From contig RSEE01000073.1 of assembly GCA_003971905.1 (NCBI GenBank), forward strand, positions 62,001 through 126,000: 64,000 nt of DNA. Reading direction: 5' to 3'. The notes under the pieces were generated by a model. The model saw nothing but the letters and a program-made list of their open reading frames with translations. It was not told the origin of the DNA and did not search any database. This stretch comes from Moniliella sp. 'wahieum'. Taxonomy: Eukaryota > Basidiomycota > Moniliellomycetes > Moniliellales > Moniliellaceae. The translations under genes and the position numbers were made by a program. Below, one piece after another: positions 1 through 10,133 of the stretch. The number at the start of each line of letters is the position of its first letter. Within the stretch, counting starts at the first letter, position 1.

Positions 1-1122
1 TATGTCAATGGTACCGGTACCGGTCTGCAGCTCACCCCTGAGGAATTGGCCGCGCTGCTGGTTAAGATGGGTCACCAGACGCGGGTGCCGCAAGGCACCC
101 AGGCTGGGCCTGAGGGTGAGGTCGAGGTTGACATTCCGTGCACCCGGCCCGACGTGCTGGCTGCGTGTGACTTGTTGGAAGATGCGGCGGTGGCATATGG
201 GTTCGATAACTTGAAGCGCCGTTTCCCGGATGTAGGGGGCGTGGGCAAGCCGCTGCCGATCAACAAGTTGGGGGATGTGGTCCGTACCGAACTTGCGCTA
301 GCCGGATGGATCGAAGTCTTGTCGCTCATCCTGTGTTCGGAGGAGGAAAACTTTGCTGCGCTGCGCAAGAAGGATGATGATTCGGCTGTCAAGTTGGAGA
401 ATCCCAAGACGAACGAGTTTGGGGTGGTGCGTACCTCGCTCCTGCCTGGTCTGCTCAAGACGGTACGGGAGAACAGGAAACATGCGCTTCCTCTGCGCTT
501 GTTTGAAGTGCAGGACATTGTGACCAAGACAACTGCTGCTGAGGCCGATCCTTCCTCGCCTCTTTTCCTCCCTGATGCGGTGGATGTCGGATCGAAGAAT
601 CAGCGCCACGCGGCCGTGCTCTATTCCAACCGGACAGCCAACTTTGAGATTGTGCACGGAGCTTTGGACCAACTGATGCGCAAACTGGAGGTGCCTCGAA
701 TCCACTCGCAGGATGCTCAGGCGGACCAGGGGTGGTACCTCGAGCAATCGGACGAGCCTACGTTCTGGCCTGTGCAGTGCGCCTCGATTGTCTACCGCCC
801 TGCCTCCCAGTCTGAGGAAGGGAAGCAGGCTTCAACTTCGAGCGGTACGTCGGCCCTTGAGACGCTTGGCACCAAGTTGGCTGCTGCCCTTCCGGGCCAG
901 ATGGAGAATGCTACGGAGATCACGGGGGGGCCGGAGGAATTTGTCAACCGCACCTCGGCGTCCGTCTCGCTGCGCCGGAAGCCCAAGGCCACCAACCCAA
1001 AAGCCACGAGCCGGGACCGGGTCATTGGTCACATTGGCGTCCTCCATCCCGAAGTGCTGCAGAACTTCTCGATCGACTATCCTTGCTCGGCATTCGAGTT
1101 GGACATTGAGGCGTTCTTGTAA
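1..1122 (+). CDS. FRS1: Phenylalanyl-tRNA synthetase beta subunit, C-terminal part (5' end outside window)
   Basis: The reading frame is open from base 1 and ends in TAA at 1120-1122, giving the last 373 residues. It charges tRNA-Phe as the beta subunit of the cytosolic alpha2-beta2 enzyme. The first ~70 residues match the end of the B5 domain (LTPEELAALLVKMGH, then VDIPCTRPDVLAACDLLEDAAVAYGFDNL split over two motifs). The rest is the synthetase-like core, with GDVVRTELALAGWIEVLSLIL and the segment around NEFGVVRTSLLPGLLKT followed by RLFEVQDIV. The C-terminus ends FELDIEAFL, as in eukaryotic and archaeal beta subunits. No frame break is seen. The 5' half and promoter lie upstream of the window. 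Identification rests on recalled family motifs and is strong. Confidence 0.93.
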   Translation, partial: YVNGTGTGLQLTPEELAALLVKMGHQTRVPQGTQAGPEGEVEVDIPCTRPDVLAACDLLEDAAVAYGFDNLKRRFPDVGGVGKPLPINKLGDVVRTELALAGWIEVLSLILCSEEENFAALRKKDDDSAVKLENPKTNEFGVVRTSLLPGLLKTVRENRKHALPLRLFEVQDIVTKTTAAEADPSSPLFLPDAVDVGSKNQRHAAVLYSNRTANFEIVHGALDQLMRKLEVPRIHSQDAQADQGWYLEQSDEPTFWPVQCASIVYRPASQSEEGKQASTSSGTSALETLGTKLAAALPGQMENATEITGGPEEFVNRTSASVSLRRKPKATNPKATSRDRVIGHIGVLHPEVLQNFSIDYPCSAFELDIEAFL

Positions 1123-1684
1123 TGGGCTGTGGGCTCGCCATACTAGGTTTGGGGGATTGCATGCCAGCACGCTTCATCCTTCTTTGTTCGCCATACGTCC
1201 CATAGGTGGTGGGCTTTCCGTAGAGATGCAAAGGTACACGCGCCTGCTTATTGCGCTAATGTAAAGAGGCCTCTCCAAAGAGGATCACCCTATTAAGTTT
1301 CAGACGAGTGAAAAAAAGCTTCTTTGAGGAGCGTGCATCATCGATCATCCAAAAAAGCCCGCCCCCGCATAATTTTCGCAACTGCTACCTACCTACCACC
1401 TACTCTTCCACCATGCATCCCGGACGGATGGTCGCAGCCCCGACGATGGGCATGCGTACTGGGCTTCTTCGCCGCGCAGGTCTGATCATCCATCCTTTTC
1501 TGCTGGCCAGCCAAGGCCAGCGGAAGACCAGCACTTCCTCCGTCAGAACATCGCCCAGCGCTACGAGTGCCAACCCGCCACCTCCCACCACAGAGCACAA
1601 GGGCGAAACAAAACAAGGGGGAACAGGCCAGCCAACGATGAAGGGGAGGGGAAACAACCGCCTTGCGAAAAAGGGAACCCCAAG
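1123..1684. other. Intergenic region between FRS1 and PUS1
   Basis: Holds the FRS1 3' flank and the PUS1 promoter/5' UTR. Overlapping frames here code for low-complexity peptides and look spurious. I see no repeat or RNA gene. Confidence 0.5.
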
Positions 1685-3688
1685 ATGAGCAAGTGGGTTC
1701 AGGAACGTTCCCATGAGCTGGGCAAGCAAGTGGCTCGTTCGGACTTGAACCAGGGACTTCTGCATAAATCTGAGGGATGGCAGCCCAAGGTTCAACCCGC
1801 CGGGCAGCTTGCCCGTGCCCCACTTTCTGGGGATAGAGGCGATACGCGGAAGCACAAGTGCGCTGTGGTCGTGGGCTATGCGGGGACAGGATACAAAGGT
1901 TCCCAGGTCAACATGGGCGTAGAGACGATTGAAGGGGATGTGTTTGCTGCGATGGCCGCGGCTGGTGCTGTGTCCGAGTCCAATGCTGTCAACCCTGCCA
2001 AGGTGGATATGCGTCGTGCGGCACGAACGGACGCAGGTGTGCATGCGGCGATGAATGTGTTGTCTATGAAGCTTGAGCTGCCCCCATCTGTCATGACTGC
2101 TGCCGAGATGGAAGAGCACTACCATCTCACCCACTCTCCCGTTCACTCCCCCGCCCACGAGAAAATCAAGAGCAAAGGGAGAACGAGTCGAGGTACACGT
2201 CCCATCCCTACGACGTTGGAGGAGGTAACCCAAGCTCAGTCTCTGGCCCAACAAGACTTGCTCCAGCTGCGCACCAAGATCAATCAGTACCTTCCTGCCG
2301 AAGTGCGGGTATTCAGCTTACTACGTTCCCCTCGAGGCTTTGACGCTCGTTCGTTTGCCAGCTCACGCAGGTACGAGTACATTCTGCCTACGTTTGTGTT
2401 TCAGCCACCTTGTCCGCACACATCCATGTACCACCGTTTCGAACAGTGGCGCGACGAGGAGAGGCAGCGGGGTACAGGACCTGAAGAAGTAGGAAGCGAC
2501 TGGATTGGCTCGGTCAATATGCCCTTTTGGATGGCGGACCGGTTCCGCCAAGAAGCTCCGCTGCCATCGTGGGAGTACCTGCTGAACCATCCCTCATGGC
2601 AAGGTCTTGGTCCTAAGCCCGCTGTACCGCCCACACCACCCGTTCCGGACGACTACCGTGCCACGCACCAAATTACGGTTCGTCAGCGTCGCCGCCAGGC
2701 TCGGATGGAACGGCAGGGCGTTGATCTTGGTCTTTCTCCCGAGCAGGAAGCGATGGAGGAATCGCTGATCCAACGTCACTGGTATCGAAAATGGGACGAG
2801 TCGCGCGAACCCTCAGCCGAGGAAAAAGTGGGCAACGAGGACGTGTATTCACGCATGAGGGCGTTCCGTCTACCGGCGTGGCAACTGGAACGGGCGCGGT
2901 ACAACTTGGGCATGATGCTCAGTAAGCACAATTTCCACAACTTTACCGTTCGTCGTCGGGCGAACGATGTGAGTGCGTGGCGGTTCATGAAGGCCTTGAC
3001 CATCTCCGATCCGTTTCTTGGTCCCGACGGGATGGAATACGTCTCGTTCCGCTTGCATGGTGTCTCGTTTATGCTGAACCAGATCCGCAAGATGGTGGCG
3101 GCGGTGGTACTGACGACTCGGTCGCGTACGCCACTCAAGGTGTGGTACCATTTCTTCCAAACCCAGCGACTGCTCATCCCGATTGCGCCTGCTGCGGGCC
3201 TATTTTTGGAGAGTCCCGTGTATGAGTACTACCATCGCGATCTGGCCAAGCGGAGGGAGAATTCGACTCTGCCCTTTTATCCGCCTGTCGGGCCGGACGA
3301 CATGAGCGAGGTAACCGCCTTCAAGCACCGCCACATTTACCCCCACATCTTTGCCGCCGAACGAGAGCTTGGCGTGTTTTCCAACTGGATCAAGTTTGTG
3401 GACCATCACTGGACGCCGCTATTTGGGTACCTGAACCCTTGGGGGGAGCTGCCCGAGACGAGCATCCTGCCCGACCTCAAGGGCACACTTTCATCCCCCC
3501 GCGCCACGCTCCGTCGCCACATTCACGCCGAGGCGGAGCAGCAGCAGGAAGAGGGGAGCGCGCACGATGCGAGGGAGGAAACGTTGGAGTCGGCGATTGA
3601 GACTGCCGAGATGGACGGGTGGGAGCAAACCGAACCGCAGACGGCCAGGGAGGAGGTGTGCTGCGAACGCTCTGAGCCGCGGCGCTAG
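1685..3688 (+). CDS. PUS1: tRNA pseudouridine synthase, TruA/Pus1 family
   Basis: Single-exon gene, 667 residues. It should isomerise uridines to pseudouridine in tRNA (and some other RNAs), mainly in the nucleus. The TruA fold starts at about residue 58 (KCAVVVGYAGTGYKGSQ). The catalytic motif RRAARTDAGVHA places the nucleophilic Asp at about residue 116. Further family landmarks are LLRSPRGFDARSFASSRRYEY and, in the C-terminal half, HNFHNFTVRR and FRLHGVSFMLNQIRKM. An Arg-rich insert of ~130 residues between the two halves and an acidic Glu-rich C-terminal tail are typical of long fungal versions. The first ATG of the frame is used; there is no good upstream alternative. The frame is intact through several homopolymers, unlike some neighbours. 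Confidence 0.92.
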   Translation: MSKWVQERSHELGKQVARSDLNQGLLHKSEGWQPKVQPAGQLARAPLSGDRGDTRKHKCAVVVGYAGTGYKGSQVNMGVETIEGDVFAAMAAAGAVSESNAVNPAKVDMRRAARTDAGVHAAMNVLSMKLELPPSVMTAAEMEEHYHLTHSPVHSPAHEKIKSKGRTSRGTRPIPTTLEEVTQAQSLAQQDLLQLRTKINQYLPAEVRVFSLLRSPRGFDARSFASSRRYEYILPTFVFQPPCPHTSMYHRFEQWRDEERQRGTGPEEVGSDWIGSVNMPFWMADRFRQEAPLPSWEYLLNHPSWQGLGPKPAVPPTPPVPDDYRATHQITVRQRRRQARMERQGVDLGLSPEQEAMEESLIQRHWYRKWDESREPSAEEKVGNEDVYSRMRAFRLPAWQLERARYNLGMMLSKHNFHNFTVRRRANDVSAWRFMKALTISDPFLGPDGMEYVSFRLHGVSFMLNQIRKMVAAVVLTTRSRTPLKVWYHFFQTQRLLIPIAPAAGLFLESPVYEYYHRDLAKRRENSTLPFYPPVGPDDMSEVTAFKHRHIYPHIFAAERELGVFSNWIKFVDHHWTPLFGYLNPWGELPETSILPDLKGTLSSPRATLRRHIHAEAEQQQEEGSAHDAREETLESAIETAEMDGWEQTEPQTAREEVCCERSEPRR

Positions 3689-4115
3689 CACGGCTGGTGG
3701 TGGGATCTGCGTGGGGCTGTGATGCCCTGAGGCTGCCGCTGTCGGCAACACGCATGGCCAATACAAAGCAATGAATGATTAATGAGCGGTGACTAGGTGA
3801 CTATGACCGGTGAGCGGTGAGCCTCACCGGTGAACCGACGACCGACTGAGTACGTACTGAGTCCGTCGGTGTGCGGGGCGGGGGCTGCGATGGGCTACGT
3901 AAGCGCAGCGCGTCCCAGCGCCAGCGCGTCCCAGCGCCAGCGCGTCCCAGCGCCAGCGCGTCCTCGAGACTGGCGCGCTGGCTGCCCCAGAGCGAGCGGA
4001 TTATGTCATACATGGGGCGCCACCTGCTCCGGTGGGAGTGAACATATGACCCTTCGCCGACCAGTTCGCTCCGCTCGCCGTCGCTGGAGTTCCCTGGACG
4101 ACGCCAGCCGTACAT

Positions 4116-4147
<32 letters not shown>

Positions 4148-4237
4148 GCCGCCGCCTCCACGCGCGCCCCCACCCCCCCACTCCCACGAGGACGGCGCGT
4201 GCGGCTCCTGCTCGCCGCCCCCACATCCGTCTCCACC
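3689..4237. other. Intergenic region with tandem repeats
   Basis: Contains a GTGAC-type heptad cluster (3788-3836), a 15-bp tandem repeat (3903-3962) and a (CCACCG)n-like tract (about 4117-4155) just before the GT90 start. No gene is recognised. Confidence 0.55.
3903..3962 (+). repeat. 15-bp tandem repeat, about four units
   Basis: The unit is GCGTCCCAGCGCCAGC-like and repeats head to tail with a 15-bp period. It is noncoding and lies between PUS1 and the GT90 gene. Confidence 0.85.
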
Positions 4238-5743
4238 ATGAAGTCATCCGGGTCTTCCGAGCGCCTGCCGCGTCTCGTGTCTGACCCCCCGCCGTCGGCC
4301 TCGCGCAGCGAGTACCATGCCCGCACCACGCGTATTCGCCACGGGGCGCGTCTTCTCCTCGGCGGCAGTGTCCTTGCGCTCCTTGTCCTTCTTTACTTCG
4401 CGTTTCATCGCTCCCCCGCGCCTGCTGCGCCTCTCCTGCCTGGCTGGTCCTCCTTGCCCCCCCAAACGCGCATCCGCACCTACCCCCCGCCCAAGTACAA
4501 CGATCCTTTCAACCCGGACGATCTTACCTTTACCGAGGAACAGTGTGATGCTTATTTCCCCGGCCTGTGGAAGGAGATCGATCGGAGTGTGGCTTACTTC
4601 CAGCACCCAGACCATCCGTACGTGCCTCTTGCCTCTTGTCTCTTGCCTCTTGTCTCCTCCCCCGTCCCCCACGTGTCTCCCATTGTCCTTCTGCGTTTCT
4701 CTCTCTTCTCTTTCTTCTTCTAACCTATCTCCCCAAACAGCACCCTGACCTGGGACTACCTCAACACGGCTTGCAATGCCACCAACCGAAACCACCTACG
4801 CGTCTTGGCATACAACAGCCGACTCTACATCAAGTCCTACCTTCAATCGGACTTTAGTCGTACGCAGTCGACCTTGGCCCTACTGTACCAATCGCTTGTG
4901 ACGTCGCGAGAGCCTGTTCCCAATGCAGAGTTTTGCATTGGGCTAGAAGATTGGCCTGGGAGAGGCACGTTTGGCCTGGACCGCGCGCCGCAGGATGAGG
5001 AAGTTTGGCTTTTGCCTGACTACTCCTTCTACTCCTGGCCCGAGCATGTGGGCACGTACAATGATGTGCGGCGTCGGATCGAGGCCGTGGAGCAGGAGAC
5101 GCCATGGGAAAAGAAGAAGCCATTGTTGTTCTGGAGGGGCAACATGGGAGTTGGGACTCAAGACCGGACTGGGATGGACCAGGCGGCAAAAGGGTACGCG
5201 TGGAACGACATTAAGCCTGTCAATTGGGCCACGGGCGAAAACTCAGTCAAGATTGAAGACCATTGTCGGTGGAAGTATCAGGCTGTACCAGATGGCAATG
5301 CCTACACGGGAAAGTTGCGGTACCTGTTGAACTGCAAGACGGTTGTGGTTACCCACCGACCTCATTGGATCCAACACTGGACTCATCTGTACAATGCCGA
5401 CTGGTCGTCCCGGACCAAAACATTGTGCTTGTTCCCTACCCTCTGAGAAGAAGGGTGTACCCGTCACGCAAGTCGTACCTGGGAGCTGCTTCCCGAGACG
5501 ATGCACATGCTTCTCAGTGACGACCGACGTGCGCGCCAGATTGCCGAGACGCAATGGGACTATTTCCGTAACCGCTATGTGTCCCCCGCGTCGGCGGCAT
5601 GTTACTGGCGCAAGGCGCTCAAAGGCTACGCCTCAGTGCAGAACTTTACCGTGAGCTTGCATGGCAACGAAACGTCGTACGAAACGTGGAGTCTAAGGGG
5701 CCTACGCCAACGGATTGGCGCGATGGTATCCAGTAACCGGTAA
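4238..5743 (+). CDS. GT90 (CAP10-like) glycosyltransferase, type II membrane protein; frame disturbed near 5405-5480
   Basis: Exon 1 is 4238-4617; an intron runs 4618-4740 (donor GTACGT, acceptor CAG); exon 2 is 4741-5743. The product is about 460 residues. The N-terminus has a basic cytosolic tail and one membrane anchor (LLLGGSVLALLVLLYFAF, residues ~33-52), then a lumenal domain, as expected for a Golgi glycosyltransferase that may transfer xylose or another sugar. GT90 signatures are KPLLFWRGNMGVG, a segment with YLLNCKTVVVTHRPHW, and LLSDDRRARQIA followed by SPASAACYWRKALKGYASV. At about 5405 the conserved PDQNIVLVP appears one frame over, and the original frame returns at about 5478 (TWELLPETM). 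The two shifts cancel, so the total length is a multiple of three. Two compensating consensus errors or real mutations are both possible. Confidence 0.8.
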
Positions 5744-6135
5744 CCCTATGCTCTCCTCCTCAGATCTCAGACTCAGAGGGAATCCGTTAGTTTCCTACTA
5801 CTTCCTCTTGTTATACCACCCGATTGTCCCCATGCCGCTGTAGTGGCCAGCAGCCGTTCACATCCGAAGCGTAGACGGGCAGTAGAGCAGACAGGCTGGT
5901 AGCGTGGTACGTGTCGTCGGTGGCATTTCAAAGACGCGAAGTCGCGTCACGCGTCCGCTTCAAGTTGACCTAGGGAATCAAATGAAAGAATCAAGAATTA
6001 CAATGTGGGCCGCTCGACGTGGCAGCTGTGTGGGTGAAACTGCCATCTAATTCGCGCGGCAGACCACGTCGTAGCAGCTCATCAGAACCCCTCGCACCTC
6101 CGCTCCGGCGCAGCCACCACCTCCACCCGCTTTCC
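5744..6135. other. Intergenic region upstream of ALG3
   Basis: GT90 3' flank and ALG3 promoter/5' UTR. Nothing else is recognised. Confidence 0.45.
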
Positions 6136-7873
6136 ATGGCACCTCTCCCCGCGGGGCCTGCATCTGCGCGTACAGGCGCTTCCCCCCTGTCCCGCGTGGC
6201 CGGGACGAGCGTCCGCTTCGTCTGGGACACGCTCTTGACTTACCGCCACTTTGGTCTGTTTTGCACGGGCTACCTTTTACTCCAGGCGGCTCTGCTCGTG
6301 CTCGTGGTGCTCAAGGTGCCCTACACTGAGATTGACTTTAGTACGTACCTTGAGCAAGCGCAGCGGTACCTCGATGGTGAGCGGGACTATTCCCTGATTG
6401 GGGGCAAGTCCGGTCCGTGCGTGTACCCTGCTGCGCACCTGTACGTGCATGCTCTTCTGGTCCGCTTGTTGCGCGCCGTTTCGGTTGGGTCCGGTGGTAC
6501 GTTCGAGGGGAAGGTGGTCTATCCTTACCTTGCGCCCGTCCTGGCCCGCCTTCCGCAAAATAGCAATTCGCTCGCTCGGTTCGACCAAGGCGCGCCGAGC
6601 CAGGTCGTTGCTCAAATGGTGTTTGCACTGTTATCCTTGGCCACGTCGGCTATTGTGTTGGACTTGTACCGGCTTGCTGCTGAGGCGGTCGAGCAGCGCT
6701 CGGGCCAGCGACAAGGCAGTTCCATTACGCCTCACCAAGGCTGGCGAGGCAAAGTAGGATTCATTTCGCGTCTGGCTTTGCGTCCTGCGTCGCCTCTACC
6801 GCCGCTTGTGCTTGTGTGGCCGTTATTGTCTAAGCGTCTGCATAGTATTTACGTGTTGCGGATGTTCAATGACCCCTGGGCCTTGGGGCTGTTCTACCTT
6901 TCTATCTGGGTCTGGGTGCGTTTCGATGCGACGTCAACGGCATGCATGTTGTTCAGTACCGCGCTCGGAATCAAGATGAACATCTTACTTTTCCTTCCCG
7001 CGTGGGGGATCCTGCTCGAGCAAAAGTTTGGTCTTGCGGCACTTGTTCCCGCCAGTTCGATTGGGTTGGTGCAGGTGTTGCTGGGCTTTCCTTTTCTGCG
7101 TTCGTTTCCGCGCCAGTACCTGGCCACTGCGTTTGACTTTGGGCGGCAGTTCGAGTACCAGTGGACGGTCAATTGGCGTATGGTCCCCGTTGGCATCTTT
7201 CAGTCGTCGTCATTTGGTCGTGGTCTGCTCCTTCTGCACGTGAGCATGCTCACGTGCTTTGTCCTGGTACGATGGACGCCCATCTGGCGCATCGGACTTA
7301 AAAAGTGGATCGTATCCGATCTGTTCCGGCGATCCCCTTCGCTCTACCGCCCCCCACCAGCCGATTGTCAGTCTCTTCTCCCCCCTCCCCCCTCACCTAT
7401 GCCCTATGCTAGCATCCTTCCATGCCCACTTGAGTCCATACTAACCCACCCTTTTTTCTTTTCTTTTCTTCCCTTTTCATTTGCTTTCTTTTTGGTCGCA
7501 CGCATCCGATCCATCCATCCCATCCCATCCAGTCGTCCTGGTGAGCCTGGCGACCGCCAACTTGATCGGGATGACGTGGAGTCGAAGCTTGCACTACCAA
7601 TTTTTCAGTTGGTATGCGCACCAACTGCCGCTGCTGCTGGTTGCGGCCCAATTGCCGTGGTGGAGCAAGGTAATGGTACCAGTTGGTATCACAGTGGGAT
7701 GGCAAACGTTCCCTTCTACCATCGTCTCGTCCAGCAGCTTACTGCTTGCCCACCTCTTTCTGCTCTGGGGTTTGTGGCGCAGCCCTTGGAGCCAATGTCA
7801 GCATCAGCTCGGTCCGGCTCGTACGACTTCAAGTCCAAGTCCGAATCCAAGTTCACGTGCAAGTGCAACGTGA
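6136..7873 (+). CDS. ALG3: Dol-P-Man:Man5GlcNAc2-PP-Dol alpha-1,3-mannosyltransferase
   Basis: Exon 1 is 6136-7366, the intron 7367-7532 (donor GTCAGT, pyrimidine-rich, acceptor CAG) and exon 2 7533-7873; the product is 523 residues. It acts in the ER lumen, adding the sixth mannose to the lipid-linked N-glycan precursor. Family landmarks are YTEIDFSTYLEQAQRYLDGE and DYSLIGGKSGPCVYPAAHLY near the N-terminus, LRMFNDPW in the middle, and across the splice ATANLIGMTWSRSLHYQF then SWYAHQLPLLL. Multiple hydrophobic segments follow throughout. The frame is open from 6019, but the only upstream starts are non-ATG. The ATG at 6136 (context CCATGG) begins a short leader before the first membrane segment. 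Splicing restores the conserved motif exactly, so the intron call is firm. Confidence 0.93.
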
Positions 7874-8321
7874 AGCTTGAAGTCGCACCTGACAACGGAC
7901 ACCGAGACCGACAACCCTTTTTCTTTTCTTCTTCTTGCTTTCCCTCCCATTACTCAAAACCGACTGTCACCCGTCAAAATAGCATCCAAATCATCTACGG
8001 GTTCTGTCGCAAGCCCAAAAGAGAGCAGCAGCGATGGCGTGCAGTGGGGGGGGGGGTGAAGCGAATGCGCATAGATTGGCATGAGCTGGGTTCGGGCTGG
8101 CATGTGGCATGTGGCAGTCCAAGACTCAAGAAACCGAGTTCCTTTGCCCGTACCGTGAACAGACGTGCAAGGGTTAAGGAGGAAAGAGGAGGATAGAGGT
8201 GGCGATGGTACAGGAGTCAGCGTACAGCCGCGGTAAGAGCAAGGAGAAAAATCAAGGCCAACCCCGCATCTCATCCCATCCCATCCCACAACCTCATCCC
8301 ACAACCTCATTCCACCACTTT
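7874..8321. other. Intergenic region, convergent 3' ends of ALG3 and RPS8
   Basis: Contains CT-rich tracts and a CATCCCA-type simple repeat (8271-8312). Both flanking genes end here. No further gene. Confidence 0.5.
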
Positions 8322-8942
8322 TTAAGCATGCTTGTTCTTGGTGGAGCGGAGACGACGGACGTAGTGTTCCAGTTCGTCGCCCTCGAGGATGTAACCGTCG
8401 GCGCGACCCGACTGGCCCGGGCGGGAAGAGATGCAAGCGTACAGACGGCCGGCACCAAACTGCTGTTCGAGAATGGGGGAGATAGCCGCGGTCTGCTGGC
8501 GCTCAGCCAACTTCTTCTGAACCTTATGCGACTGCTTGACGGGTTCCGCATCGTCCTTAGCAAACGACTTCTTAGTCGTGACAGGCACACCATAGTGCTT
8601 CTCATACGCTTGACGGAAGGGGGTAGCGTCGACCTGGATAATGGCATTCTTGACAAGCGTGTTGGTACGGACCAACTCATTGTTCGAAGCGTTGAACACG
8701 ACACCCAGAATACGCGTCTTGGACGTAATGTGTTCCGAGCCCCAGGCAAAGTTGCCCGACTCGAGCCGGAGTGCACGCTGCTTAATGTTGCCGCCGCGGA
8801 CGCGGACGGGGTGGATACGCTTAGGGCCAATACGCGTGTTGGCCGACTGACGACCGAGCTGGTGCGCACGCTTCTTGGCCGGCACCACACGGCGGGCACC
8901 AGTGTGCGAACGCTTGTACCACGAAGCGCGAGTCAAACCCAT
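8322..8942 (-). CDS. RPS8: 40S ribosomal protein S8 (eS8)
   Basis: Encodes 206 residues without an intron inside the ORF. It is a structural protein of the small ribosomal subunit. Recognisable family segments are RSHTGARR near the N-terminus, GRQSANTRIGPKRIHPVRVRGG, KQRALRLESGNFAWGSEH, TRILGVVFNASNNELVRTNT, and the C-terminal GRADGYILEGDELEHY. The frame stays open upstream to 9077, but eS8 proteins begin MGI/MGL, so ATG 8942 (MGLTRASW) is chosen. Upstream codons are 5' UTR. The N-terminal ~20 residues are more diverged than usual, leaving a small chance of an unrecognised first exon. Confidence 0.93.
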   Translation of the reverse strand: MGLTRASWYKRSHTGARRVVPAKKRAHQLGRQSANTRIGPKRIHPVRVRGGNIKQRALRLESGNFAWGSEHITSKTRILGVVFNASNNELVRTNTLVKNAIIQVDATPFRQAYEKHYGVPVTTKKSFAKDDAEPVKQSHKVQKKLAERQQTAAISPILEQQFGAGRLYACISSRPGQSGRADGYILEGDELEHYVRRLRSTKNKHA

Positions 8943-9686
8943 CTGTGCCCAGACACATGTCAGCCGGCTGATCTGGGGCTTCGGGACCCTTCTCGCCTGC
9001 CCACCACCGCCAGTGAGGAACCTCAGTGAGGCCGAGCAAGTGCGAGGACAGCAGACGAGCACGGCGAGACGGGACACGCAGCAGAAGGAGGAAGAACGTA
9101 CGTTGTTGCTGGTGTTGGTGCTGGTGCTGGTGTGTAGAGGCGATGGGCGAGGCGGGCGGCGGGGTGGGCCTCACCGCGAGCGAAGCCCAACCCTAGCTTT
9201 TGCATGCGTCTGCTGCGGCATATTTGGCCCTACATAACAGGCAGGGGGACAGTGTTCGCGCGATACTGCCCTCGCGCAATCTTTTTTTTTGCTGGCCTCC
9301 GCTGTCGGCAGCGTGTCACATGTCACATGGCAGCCCAGGAGGGTTGTACCGAGTGGGGCTGCGGAGTACCATCGTTTCACATCGATTCACAACTCCCGAA
9401 TTTCAATCGAGTATCGATTACCCCGCCCCCTCCCCTCCTCGATCGAAGAGGCCAAGTGGAGAATGCAGGCGGCGACACTTGTCTGGCTGCCTATGTAGGA
9501 GGGCTGACTGCTGTATGGTGGCTAACTGTTCTCGCTTCACACGGCGGCGCAAGGGCTCTGAGCAGCGTAGCCCTTCGGCCTTAACCCTGTGGGCACACTA
9601 AGGGCTAGTCCCTAGGGAAGCCGCTGGTGTCTGGTTGCCGGTCGCCTTGTTCAAGAGTGGTAGGATAGCTACGGCAGTCATCGCAT

Positions 9687-9720
9687 CCAAACCTCCAAAC
9701 CTCCAAACCTCCAAACCTAG
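9687..9720 (+). repeat. 8-bp tandem repeat CCAAACCT, four units
   Basis: Four head-to-tail CCAAACCT copies in intergenic DNA. Confidence 0.9.
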
Positions 9721-9965
9721 TAGAAGAGTCTCTGATCGTAGATTCCCCCCCGTGTGGAGAAGACCGACATAATTAAGGCCATCTGGCCAGCCAGCAAAAC
9801 TAGGCGAGACTGGGGAGTGTTGGGGTGGTACGGTGGTACAAGTACAGCAGAATAAGCAGGGGCTCTAGGCGAACCAAGAGGGGAAGAGAAAGAGAAGAGA
9901 CTGAGAGCCGCAGGGGTCAGGTCAGTACTCCGTACTCAGTCTCCCATGCGTGGTTGACGCCATCC

Positions 9966-9993
9966 CTCGCACCTCGCACCTCGCACCTCGCAC
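9966..9993 (+). repeat. 7-bp tandem repeat CTCGCAC, four units
   Basis: Four exact heptads followed by a degenerate CTCACAA. One of many intergenic repeats here with a 7-bp period. Confidence 0.9.
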
Positions 9994-10052
9994 CTCACAA
10001 GGCCAAAAAAGAGAGAGCTAGGGAGAGCCAACAAAAAAAGGAAACACACACA

Positions 10053-10071
10053 CAGTGAGAGAGCGAGAGAG

Positions 10072-10112
<41 letters not shown>
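10053..10112 (+). repeat. GA-rich microsatellite
   Basis: GAGAGCGAGAGA passing into a pure (GA)n run. It lies just past the stop codon of the minus-strand membrane-protein gene, so in that transcript it would be a CT tract in the 3' UTR. Confidence 0.9.
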
Positions 10113-10116
<4 letters not shown>

Positions 10117-10133
10117 GGAAACCGGCCCAGCAC

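Larger units (their letters stand above)
8943..10133. other. Intergenic region with several simple repeats
   Basis: RPS8 promoter side and the 3' flank of the membrane-protein gene. Holds GTCACAT heptads (9315-9329), an 8-bp repeat (9687-9720), a 7-bp repeat (9966-9993) and a GA tract (10053-10112). Overlapping open frames are low complexity. No gene recognised. Confidence 0.5.

Noticed and set aside
5425-5472. A 48-nt GT-AG intron in the GT90 gene that would remove the in-frame stop
   Set aside because: It keeps frame, but would delete the conserved PDQNIVLVP found one frame over at the expected place; two compensating indels explain the data better.
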